Assembly: GCA_002402755.1 (NCBI GenBank)
Contig: DHGK01000223.1
Span: forward strand, 1-13,368
DNA length: 13,368 nt
Direction of reading: 5' to 3'
Source: Planctomycetes bacterium UBA4800
GTDB lineage: Bacteria; Planctomycetota; UBA8108; UBA8890; UBA8898
Shown in pieces: positions 1 through 7,300 of the stretch. The position numbers and the translations under genes are program-made. How positions within the stretch are numbered: position 1 is the first letter of the stretch; each line of letters opens with the position of its first letter. A model generated the notes under the pieces. It was not told the DNA's origin. It ran no database searches and worked only from the letters and a program-made list of their open reading frames with translations.

Positions 1-203
1 GGCCGCGGCGCGGGGGCATCGGCCGGCGCCATGGCCGCCATCATGTGCGCGAGCGTCGTCAGCCTGGCCTCGATCTCCGTTCTCCGCTCGGCGGGCGCGG
101 CGGCCGCGAACTCCGCCGGGTCGGGCCGCTCGCCGCGTTCCATGCGGTCGCTGAACTCGGCGAGGAGCGCCGTCTCCTCCGGCGTGAGGTCACTCGCGCC
201 CAT
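1..203 (-). CDS. Partial gene downstream of ECF sigma factor; possible N-terminus of a sigma-linked kinase or unknown protein
   Basis: An open frame starts with ATG at 203 and stays open for 67 codons to the window edge. It begins inside the preceding sigma-factor gene, overlapping its end by 14 nt (190-203), and has an excellent ribosome-binding site (GGGAGG, 5 nt before the ATG). This points to translational coupling. The visible protein starts MGASDLTPEETALLAEF and is acidic and helical, with a GERPDPAEF segment and a later ERRTEIEARL helix. Planctomycete and myxobacterial Ser/Thr kinases encoded next to ECF sigma factors often start with a comparable linker (G-x-x-P near E-F/Y, then A-x-P and R). 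A kinase or sigma partner is therefore plausible, but no catalytic motif lies inside the window. Could equally be an uncharacterised regulator. That this is a real gene is well supported; the function is a guess. Confidence 0.7.
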   Translation of the reverse strand, partial: MGASDLTPEETALLAEFSDRMERGERPDPAEFAAAAPAERRTEIEARLTTLAHMMAAMAPADAPAPR

Positions 204-858
204 CGCCGCCTCCCGCATCGCCCGCCGCGGCGTCGTCCGCCGCCGCGGGCATCGCGCCCGCGCGCAGCGCATGCACGGCATCGGCCAGGCTCGCCATGGC
301 GCGGTTGAAGCGCATCCGCGCCGCGTCCTCCGAGCAGCCGAGCGCGCGGCCGACCGCGGCCCAGTCGCGCCCCTCCCACTTCCTGAGCACGATGACCTCG
401 CGCTCGCCGGCATCGAGAAGCTCCATGCCGAGCCTGATCCACGCCTCCCATTCGCGCCGCGCGGCTTCCTCGGCCGGGTCGGGCCCGGGCGCGCGGGGCG
501 CATCGAGATCGAGCACGGTGTCGGCCCCGAGCGGCCGCTCGCGGCTGAGCGCGCGGCGCCGCGCGGTCCACCAGTCGCGCCGGTCGCGCAGGGTGTGCTC
601 GACGATGCGGCACATGAGCCCGCGGAAGCCCGCCTCGCTCTCGAGGCGAATGCGCGGCCCGTACGTCAGGAACTCGATGACCGCGTCCTGAACGACGTCG
701 CTCGACTCCTCCTTGCTCCTGAGCGCCGCGCCCATGCGCCGCCTGACCTGCGCCCGGATCCACGGCAGATTCCGGGCGAGCAGCGCATCGAGCGCCTGGC
801 GGTCGCCCGCCTGCACGCGGACGAGCAGCGCGGCGGTTTCGGACGGCAAGGGTTCCAT
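190..858 (-). CDS. ECF-type RNA polymerase sigma factor, Planctomycetota style
   Basis: Predicted 222-residue ECF (sigma-70 family group 4) sigma factor that would direct RNA polymerase to a specific promoter set. Region 2 covers roughly residues 10-100, with the SSDVVQDAVIEFL helix at 52-64 corresponding to the core-binding D-x-V-Q-[DE] motif, and an R/W-rich -10-recognition segment (RDRRDWWTARRRAL). Region 4 covers roughly 135-195, with LDAGEREVIVLRKWEG and the GCSEDAARMRFNRA helix-turn-helix for -35 recognition. Residues 199-222 form an Ala/Gly/Asp-rich tail. The ATG at 858 was chosen because the protein from there fits the family and a TATAAT box lies just upstream; in-frame ATGs at 915 and 924 would add a poorly conserved tail and place the -10 box inside the gene. 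Its end overlaps the next gene by 14 nt, so the two are probably cotranscribed. No anti-sigma gene is visible. Confidence 0.9.
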   Translation of the reverse strand: MEPLPSETAALLVRVQAGDRQALDALLARNLPWIRAQVRRRMGAALRSKEESSDVVQDAVIEFLTYGPRIRLESEAGFRGLMCRIVEHTLRDRRDWWTARRRALSRERPLGADTVLDLDAPRAPGPDPAEEAARREWEAWIRLGMELLDAGEREVIVLRKWEGRDWAAVGRALGCSEDAARMRFNRAMASLADAVHALRAGAMPAAADDAAAGDAGGGDGRE

Positions 859-867
859 GATGCCCTG

Positions 868-873
868 ATTATA
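868..873 (-). promoter_or_regulatory. TATAAT -10 box of the ECF sigma gene
   Basis: Read on the minus strand, this is a perfect TATAAT in very G+C-rich DNA, so chance occurrence is unlikely. The expected transcription start would be about 861, only a few bases before the ATG at 858, giving a leaderless or nearly leaderless mRNA. No good TTGACA-like box lies 16-18 bp upstream; a tandem repeat sits there instead, which would fit an activator-dependent or non-housekeeping promoter. Confidence 0.55.
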
Positions 874-875
874 GA

Positions 876-900
876 CTATCCGGGACACTATCTGGGGACA
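876..900 (-). repeat. Tandem 12/13-bp direct repeat in the -35 region of the ECF sigma promoter
   Basis: On the plus strand CTATCCGGGACA (876-887) is followed directly by CTATCTGGGGACA (888-900). On the minus strand this reads TGTCCCCAGATAG then TGTCCCGGATAG, immediately upstream of the TATAAT box. Two adjacent near-identical half-sites at the -35 position look like an operator or activator site. It could also include the -35 element of an alternative sigma factor. Confidence 0.5.
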
Positions 901-956
901 GTCACCGATTTCCATGGAGCACACGGAGCCCTCCGGCCCGCGCGTTCCCCGCGCGA

Positions 957-985
957 TTCGTCGTCAGGCGAAGATCGCGTACAAT
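957..985 (+). promoter_or_regulatory. Putative promoter of the PQQ-like propeller gene
   Basis: A TACAAT hexamer at 980-985 lies 17 bp downstream of a weak TTCGTC box at 957-962, and about 70 bp before the chosen start at 1055. The same GTACAAT core is found in both copies of the long direct repeat. The -35 match is poor, so the -10 box is the main evidence. Confidence 0.4.
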
Positions 986-1054
986 TACGGGCTGCGGCGA
1001 GTAACACCGGATACGATCGTCACCTCGCACCTCGCCGCTCGGGAGCACATGCCC

Positions 1055-2314
1055 ATGTACAAGACCATCCTTCTCGCGCTCGTGTGCGCAACTGCCTGCG
1101 CGGCCGCGGACTGGCCGTGTTTTCGCGGCCCGACCGGCATGGGCGCGTCGCCCGAGACCGGACTGCCCGCCGAGTGGGGTCCCGCGAAGAACATCGCGTG
1201 GAAGGCGGAGCTTCCCGGCGCGGGGACGTCGAGTCCGATCATCCTCGGCGACAGGCTCTATCTGACCTGCTACAGCGGCTACAACGTCCCTCGGGCGGAG
1301 CGCGGGAGCCCCGAGGACCTCGTGCGTCATGTCATCTGCATGAAGGCGGGCGACGGCGCCGTCATCTGGAAGAAGGACTTCCCGGCGAAGCTGCCCGAGC
1401 AGAAATCCATTCGCGATGATCACGGCTACGCGTCGAGCACGCCCGCCGCCGATGCCGAGCGCGTCTACGTCTTCTTCGGGAAGTCCGGCGTCTTCGCCCT
1501 CGACCGCCAAGGCCGAGAGCTCTGGCATGCCGACGTCGGATCCGGGACGAACGGCTGGGGCTCGGCCGCCTCGCCCGTCATCGCCGGCGACTTCCTCATC
1601 GTGAATGCGAGCGTCGAGAGCGAGACCCTCATCGCCCTCGACAAGAAGACCGGCGAGGAGAAGTGGCGCGCGAGCGGCATCAAGGAATCCTGGAACACGC
1701 CGATCCTCGTTGCGACGCCGGGGGGAGCGACGGAGCTCGTCCTCGCCATCGCCGGCAGGATTCTCGGGTTCGATCCCGCGACGGGAGCGCAGCTCTGGTC
1801 CTGCGCCACCGACATCGGCTGGTACATGGTGCCGAGCCTGGTCGCCAAGGACGGCCTCGTGTGCTGCATCGGCGGGCGCTCCGGGGGCGCGCTCGCGGTG
1901 AGGGCGGGCGGCCGCGGCGACGTCACCGCCACGCATCGCATCTGGACCGGCACGAAGGGCTCCAACGTCTCCTCGCCTGTTCTCCACGAAGGCCGCCTCT
2001 TCTGGATGCACGAGAACAGCGGCACGGCGTACTGCGCCGACGCCGCGACCGGCGCGATCGTGTACGAGGAGCGCATCGCCGGCACCGGACAGGTCTACGC
2101 CTCGCCCGTCCTCGCCGGCGGAAAGATCTACTACCTCGCGCGCAACGGCCGCGCGTTCACGGTGGCCGCGGCGCCCCGGTTCGCGCTCCTGGCGACGAAC
2201 GACCTGGGCGACCGCAGCGCCTTCAACGCGAGCCCCGCCGTCGCCGCCGGCCGCCTTTTCATCCGCTCCGACAAGCACCTGTACTGCATCGGCCCGGAGA
2301 GCACGCGGCCGTAG
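1055..2314 (+). CDS. Secreted PQQ-like beta-propeller repeat protein
   Basis: Predicted 419-residue exported protein. The N-terminus MYKTILLALVCATACAAA is a Sec signal peptide with likely cleavage after ACAAA or nearby. It is followed by DWPCFRGPTGMG, the W-P-x-F-R-G-P motif that starts many planctomycete outer-surface or periplasmic PQQ-like proteins. About seven blades of the form 'GDRLYLTCYSG / LVRHVICMKAGDGAVIWKKDF' follow, each with the A-x-D-x-x-T-G-x-x-x-W tryptophan-docking pattern (for example LDKKTGEEKW at 195-204 and FDPATGAQLW at 239-248). Dehydrogenase active-site residues are not evident, so it is probably a scaffold or binding propeller rather than a quinoprotein enzyme. ATG 1055 is preferred over ATG 1049 because GGGAG at 1041-1045 lies 9 nt before it but only 3 nt before the other. 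It is divergent from the ECF sigma gene and converges on the ThuA gene. Confidence 0.9.
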   Translation: MYKTILLALVCATACAAADWPCFRGPTGMGASPETGLPAEWGPAKNIAWKAELPGAGTSSPIILGDRLYLTCYSGYNVPRAERGSPEDLVRHVICMKAGDGAVIWKKDFPAKLPEQKSIRDDHGYASSTPAADAERVYVFFGKSGVFALDRQGRELWHADVGSGTNGWGSAASPVIAGDFLIVNASVESETLIALDKKTGEEKWRASGIKESWNTPILVATPGGATELVLAIAGRILGFDPATGAQLWSCATDIGWYMVPSLVAKDGLVCCIGGRSGGALAVRAGGRGDVTATHRIWTGTKGSNVSSPVLHEGRLFWMHENSGTAYCADAATGAIVYEERIAGTGQVYASPVLAGGKIYYLARNGRAFTVAAAPRFALLATNDLGDRSAFNASPAVAAGRLFIRSDKHLYCIGPESTRP

Positions 2315-2325
2315 CGGCGGCCGCG
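2304..2325. terminator. GC hairpin between convergent genes (possible two-way terminator)
   Basis: CGCGGCCG (2304-2311) and CGGCCGCG (2318-2325) form a perfect 8-bp stem with a 6-nt loop that contains the propeller gene's stop codon. It sits in the 19-bp gap between convergent genes. There is no U-tract, so Rho-independent termination would be non-canonical. Confidence 0.4.
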
Positions 2326-2333
2326 GCGACCTC

Positions 2334-3116
2334 TCACTTCGGCTCGATCCCCGCCGCCCAGGCACAGCCCCGGCGCATCAGCGCGCCCACGGCCTCGTTG
2401 TACGCGCGCGCGTCGTGGCCGAGCACCGAGTGGAAGACGCGGCCCTTGCCGTACGGGAGGACGAACGCCATCGGATACACCTTGTTGTCGACCTTCGAGA
2501 CGGCGTCGGCGACGACGTGGATGGGCGCATCGCCGGCCAGGCAGGTGTAGAGCTCGTCGAGCGTCTCGAAGGACGAGAGCCCCTTCGTGATCGGATGCGC
2601 GGAGTCCGCAATTCTCACCGTGAAGGTGCCGTGCGGGTCGTGGCCGCGCAGCTTCGGGTCCCACACGCGGCCGGCCAGCTTCTTGAACTCCGGCCACTCG
2701 CCGTCCCACGCCCCGCACGCGAAATGCGTCAGGACGAGGCCCTTGCCGCCCTCGACGAAGCGCGTCAGGTTCGCGCGCGCCTCGGGGCCGGGGCCGGGCT
2801 TCTCCCAGTCCTGGAAGTGGATGATGACGACATCCCAGAGCGCGAGCTTCGGCGACGCGAGCGCCTCGGGGTCCTCGACGATGCGCACGCCGAGGCGCGC
2901 GTCCTTCTCGAGCAGTTCCTTCAGGCGCGGCGCGGTCTCGCGCCACGGATGGCCCGGATAATCGATGCCCGTCACGATGAGCACCTTCGTGCCCTTCGCC
3001 GGCGGGTCGAGATCCGGGGGCGGCGGAGCGGCGGCGACGCACGCGAGCGCCGCGCACGCGGCGGCCGCGCGCAGACAGTACCGCCGCAGGACGTTGGATC
3101 TGATCGCATTCGTCAT
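2334..3116 (-). CDS. Secreted ThuA-domain protein (trehalose-utilisation / class I glutamine-amidotransferase-like fold)
   Basis: Predicted 260-residue protein. A signal peptide covers about residues 1-30 (hydrophobic AAAACAALACVAAA, cleaved before the proline-rich PPPPDLDPP linker). The ThuA domain fills residues 42-258: KVLIVTGIDYPGHPW (44-58), LWDVVIIHFQDW (93-104), GKGLVLTHFACGAW (124-137), HPITKGLSSFETLDELY (174-190) and GRVFHSVLGHD (225-235) follow the family order. ThuA-like proteins usually lie in sugar or glycoside operons of planctomycetes, but their reaction is unsettled. The start has a GGAG ribosome site (gagaggag, about 8 nt before ATG). It lies 45 bp downstream of the isomerase/epimerase gene on the same strand, so the two are likely an operon acting on exported sugar substrates. 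Confidence 0.9.
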   Translation of the reverse strand: MTNAIRSNVLRRYCLRAAAACAALACVAAAPPPPDLDPPAKGTKVLIVTGIDYPGHPWRETAPRLKELLEKDARLGVRIVEDPEALASPKLALWDVVIIHFQDWEKPGPGPEARANLTRFVEGGKGLVLTHFACGAWDGEWPEFKKLAGRVWDPKLRGHDPHGTFTVRIADSAHPITKGLSSFETLDELYTCLAGDAPIHVVADAVSKVDNKVYPMAFVLPYGKGRVFHSVLGHDARAYNEAVGALMRRGCAWAAGIEPK

Positions 3117-3161
3117 GGTCGACTCCTCTCTCCCGGCCGCGCCCGGCGCGCCGCGGCTTAC

Positions 3162-4172
3162 TTACTTCTCCTCCGCGATGCCGAGCGTCTTGAGCGTCGC
3201 GCGAACCCACGCGAGCGACTTCTCGATCATCGGTCCGCCCGCGCCCTCGCACTCCATGCTCAGGACGCCCGAGTACCCCGCGTCGCGCAGAACGCCCAGG
3301 CACTGGACGATGTTGTCGGCGTTGACGCCGTCGCCGAGCGCGCAGTGGCTCACGGCGATTCCCGTCATGCCGCCGCGCATCACCTTCGCGAGCGACTCGG
3401 AGACATCCTTGACGTGCACGTGGCTCACGTGCGGCAGGAACCGGTTCAGGAACTTCACGGGATCCTGGCCGGCGATGTACGTGTTGCCGGTGTCCATGTT
3501 CATGCGCAGCCAGGGGCTGTCGCTGAAAGCCTGCATCTGCGCCATCATCTCGGGCTTCGTCGTGAAATAGCCGTGCGGCTCGATGTTGACGATGATCTTG
3601 TGCGCTTCGGCCACGCGCAGGATCTGGAGATAGCTGCGCTTCATCATCGCCATGGCGTCCTTGTCCTCGAGCCCTTCGGGCGCGTGCAACCCGTCCGTCG
3701 TGTCGACGCACGGGCAGCCGGCCTGCGCGGCCCAGGCGATCGATTTCATGACGTAGGGCACGCCGCGGACCGGGCCATCCTCGCCCGAGAGCGGAAAGGC
3801 CGCATCGACCTGCGAGAACCGGACGCCGTACGAATCCATCGTGCGCCTGAGCAGCACGGGATCCTCGTAGAGCGCCACGTGCGGCTGGTATCCGAGGCCG
3901 TGGATCCAGCTCACGCCGTCGATGAGCCCGCACTCGATGTAGTGGACATCGTTGCGCTTGGCCCACTCCAGGCACTTTGCAAACGACCAGTAAGACGAGT
4001 TGAAGGCATCGGTGTGAAACCCGATGCGCATCGACCGCGCCGCGGCCGGCTCCTCGCCCGCCCGCGCCGCCAGGGGCGCGAGCTGCGCCGCCGCCGCCAA
4101 CCCCGCCGCGCTCTCGACGAATCCGCGCCGCGTCAGGCGGCCCACCCCGCGAATGTCCGCGTCCGCGCTCAT
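3162..4172 (-). CDS. Tat-exported sugar phosphate isomerase/epimerase-like TIM barrel (AP endonuclease 2 family fold)
   Basis: Predicted 336-residue xylose-isomerase-like TIM-barrel protein that probably interconverts or dehydrates a sugar using a divalent metal. The N-terminus RLTRRGFVESAAGLAAAAQL is a twin-arginine signal (R-R-G-F, residues 15-18), with cleavage probably near ARA at 36-38. The barrel runs from SMRIGFHTDAFN (47-58) to the C-terminus. Likely metal ligands are E198 (VNIEPHGY), D227 (NMDTGNTY), H253 (SHVHVKD) and E307 or E309 (SMECEG). ATG 4172 is chosen because it has an AAAGGAG site spaced well from the ATG; an in-frame upstream extension to 4229 has no comparable site. It is first in a two-gene unit with the ThuA gene and lies directly downstream of one copy of the long direct repeat, which supplies a TACAAT box about 55 nt before the start. 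The exact substrate is unknown. Confidence 0.88.
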   Translation of the reverse strand: MSADADIRGVGRLTRRGFVESAAGLAAAAQLAPLAARAGEEPAAARSMRIGFHTDAFNSSYWSFAKCLEWAKRNDVHYIECGLIDGVSWIHGLGYQPHVALYEDPVLLRRTMDSYGVRFSQVDAAFPLSGEDGPVRGVPYVMKSIAWAAQAGCPCVDTTDGLHAPEGLEDKDAMAMMKRSYLQILRVAEAHKIIVNIEPHGYFTTKPEMMAQMQAFSDSPWLRMNMDTGNTYIAGQDPVKFLNRFLPHVSHVHVKDVSESLAKVMRGGMTGIAVSHCALGDGVNADNIVQCLGVLRDAGYSGVLSMECEGAGGPMIEKSLAWVRATLKTLGIAEEK

Positions 4173-4226
4173 GTCGCATCTCCTTTCGTGGCCGCATCGC
4201 CCGGTCCGCGCGCACGATGCCCCCCT

Positions 4227-4296
4227 CATTGTACATCAGGAGCGCGCGCGGCGGCGAGCCGCGTGTTGCCGTTCAGGCGCGCGGGCGGCGGGATGC
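4227..4296. repeat. 70-bp direct repeat, copy A (promoter-bearing)
   Basis: This copy matches 8848-8917 at 66 of 70 bases in the same orientation, offset by exactly 4621 bp. A weaker match (17 of 24) extends left to 4203. Three of four mismatches are consecutive (4288-4290, GCG here, CTA in copy B); the fourth is at 4241. It contains TACAAT (minus strand, 4228-4233) and a 6-bp hairpin at 4247-4263. It lies between the end of the sigma-fusion gene (12 nt past its stop) and the isomerase gene. Confidence 0.92.
4228..4256 (-). promoter_or_regulatory. Putative promoter of the isomerase-ThuA operon
   Basis: Read on the minus strand, TACAAT (4228-4233) follows a TCGCCG box 18 bp upstream, which resembles the TTGCC-type -35 seen in front of other genes here. 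The start site would be near 4221, giving a leader of about 50 nt before ATG 4172. The -10 box is strong; the -35 is weak. Confidence 0.5.
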
Positions 4297-4308
4297 GACC
4301 TGCGAGCC

Positions 4309-7300
4309 TCAAGGCACGTCTACTTCGAGGGTCGCCGTCGTGTCCTCCTCGAGCGCGATCTCCCCTTTCCCCAGGAACTCGGTCCCACGCCTGTCCTCAT
4401 AGCGAGAGATGAGCCATTGATACGTCCCCGGTCGAACGTGCGGGAGGAAGAAAGCGCCATCGGTCCCGACCACGCCGTTGGATAACTCGCCCGACGTGGA
4501 GACCTGGATGCCCGCGCCCGCCACCGGGGCGCCGCCGGCCCGATCGACGACTCGTCCCCGGAAGGTGACGGTGCGGACCTCGATATCGAGCGTCTCGCAG
4601 TCCTGCACTTCGATCTCGACCATCTGGTCGAACTCGCCGTGCTCGTCGGCGCAGGAGACCCATGCCGTGTACTTCCCGCGGGCGAAGAGCCGCATGCGGT
4701 AACCGCCCGTGGCGCCGATCTGGGCCGTTGGCGAGGCGCCGTGGCCTCGGAAAGAAATACCCCCCCCGGCGACGGAGCGCCCGTTGTGGAGAACCTGCCC
4801 GCGCAGATCGAGCGGCGGCGGGATGCGGAAATGGACCTCTCGCACCTCGCCTGCGGCGAGACATGTCTCCATGGTGCCCCAGCTCAAGTTGTCGACCCCG
4901 AAATAGAGCACGTACTCTCCCGCCGGCAGGGCATCGAGTCGCGCGACGCCGGAACGGATCCGGGCCGAACGGTAGATGCCCCCTCCGATCCCGATGTGCT
5001 CCTTCAGCTCGATACCCGCCGACCCCACATCGGCGGGCTTCCCGTCGCTGTCGAGGACCTCGGCGATGACCACGGCTTCCGGCGCCATGGACAGGGAGAG
5101 CCGGCCATCGACCGCCGCCTCCGCGGGTCGGGGAACACGAGCCAGGGCAAGGCCGGGGGCTTCCACGATGAGCGTGCCCCAAAGCGCTCCGGTCCACTCG
5201 AGCGTCGCCGTGCCGTCGCTTCCGCTCCTCGCGACCTCGCGCGCCGAGCCCCCGTCGTGCAGCAACAGGCTCGCGTCGGCGACCGGCCCGCCCAGCGGTC
5301 CGGTGAGAGCGACGGTGAGCCGGCTCGGCGGATTCCGCGTCAGGCTCACCGCTGCCACGCTGAGCTTCCCGAGGGAAAGCTCGACTTCCTGGGTTTCTGG
5401 GCTCGCCTGGTAACCTCCGGCGTCCACTCCGAGCCTCGCCCGGCCCGGGGGGAGATCCTCGATCGAGAAGCCGTCATCGCGGGCGCAGGAGGACTGGACC
5501 GCGCGCGAGCTCCCTTCGTAGGTTAGCGTGCATTGGATGTGCCGCGGCGGCTCCGCCCCTCCCTCGACTGTTGCGCGTATCGCGAGAGTCGCCCCCCGGG
5601 CAACGGAAATCCACTCCGGGAGCTCCTCGGCAGAACGCGGCTCCGTGATCTCGTGCATTCCTTCGCCGTAGAGCACGTGCACGCCGACGGGCCCGCCGCG
5701 CGGCAGCTCCTTGAACGAGAAGGTGCCGTCCAGGATGTCTGCCGTGTAGTCGGCAAGGCCGGGAATCCCCGGGTAGTCGAGCCAGACGGTCCCGTGCTGC
5801 AGGCGCTCGCCATCATCCGCGTAGGCCACGGTCCCGCCGTACGTCACGGCCAAGGCGAGCTCGACTTCCAGCTCGCGAGGGCTGCGGCCATCCAGCTCGA
5901 CGGCAATCGAGTCCGCCTGCGTTCGGTCGACGCTCGTTGCGCTCACGGTGTAGACGCCGGCCGGAAGCCCGCTCACCCTCGCAGCGCCCGACGCGTCGCA
6001 CTCGGCCGTCCGGTACACGCTCGTCCACCAGCGGCTCCGGACATCCTCGCTCACGACCACCGATGCCCAGGGGATGGGCGCACCGCGCTCATCGTGCACC
6101 CGGATACGAAGGGATGCCCCGCTCTCCAGGACGATGGGCTCGAGGTCGAGCGCTCCGTCGGCCCCGATGGGATCCACATGGAGGCCCGCGGGCACGAAGC
6201 CGGTGGAGTGGCAGACGAGCCAAAGTGCGAACATAGGCGGTATCCCCGTGAGTCTCACCATGCCGCTCTCGTCGCTCTTGCCCGTCACCCAGGGGGCGGG
6301 GGACGAGACCTGGACTCCCATTCGGATCTCCTCGTCGATCCGCGCATCGAAGGCGCTGAGCGTCGCGCCCGCAAGGGGCTCGCCGCCGGGGCCGAGGATA
6401 CGAGCCGCGAGCGCCGCCCCCCGATCGAGCCGGACCGTTCGGGCAGCCCGGGGAGCGACAAGGACAACGCGCTCCTCCAGGGGCAGGAAGCCGGGGCAAT
6501 CCACGACGAGCTGGTACCCCCCGGGCGCCATGCCGTCGAAGCGGCACGTTCCGCTCTCGTCCGTCGCCGAACGATCCTCCCCGCCGGGAGCTTCCCACTT
6601 CAGCGCCACTCGTGCGTCGGAAACCGCTCGAGTTGCGGCATCGACGACCCGCACCTCGAGGGAAAACCCCCGCCTGAGGAGGATCTTGCCGAGTGCGTGG
6701 GGTCCGGTCCCCGCCGGCCAGCTCACGTCCACCGGAAGGAACCCCGGCACGACGAGCAACGCCCGCGTCAGCTCCCGGCGGATGGGGTCGGACCGGAGGT
6801 TCGGGCCGGACCGGAAGAAGTACGCGAATTTGCCGCTGGCGCCGTGGCCGGGGTGGCGAAGCTCGGCGGCGAGCACGCCCGGACGTGCGCCCGCGTCCGG
6901 AATCGTTCCCTCGTCGAGGACCGGCTCGAACGTGAGCCATCGGGCGAACGCGAGCCTCAAGGTGACGTCTCCCGCCGCCGGGGCGACGTCGAAGGACGCA
7001 GCCTCGAAGTCGTCGTGCGTGACCCTCAGGGTGACGAAATCCTGGAGCCCATCGATGCGGAACCGGCCATGCTCGTCCGTGCACGCTCTCCATCCTCTTC
7101 TGAAGTTGCGCCCGAACCGCGCTTCAGCCGTTCGCGGGGTGAAGGACGCGACCACTTGGCACCCCGCGACGGGCCGCCCCATGGGGCCGAGGATCCGTCC
7201 CTCGACGCGCGCGCCCCGCTCAAGCCGCACGACGATCGGCCCGCCGGCATCCGCCGGGGCAAAGGGCGCCGAGAAGGCGGGGACGTAGCCGGGCACCATG

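Noticed and set aside
31..1419. Long plus-strand open frame across the ECF sigma gene and the start of the propeller gene
   Set aside because: Arg/Ala/Pro-rich sequence without domains, antisense to a convincing sigma factor; an effect of high G+C content.
902..2365. Long minus-strand frame opposite the propeller gene
   Set aside because: Low-complexity Arg/Gly/Ala composition; the plus-strand protein has a signal peptide, motifs and ribosome site.
2131..4412. Long open frames on both strands over the ThuA and isomerase genes (701 and 665 codons)
   Set aside because: They lack recognisable motifs and are out of frame with two well-supported genes with good ribosome sites.
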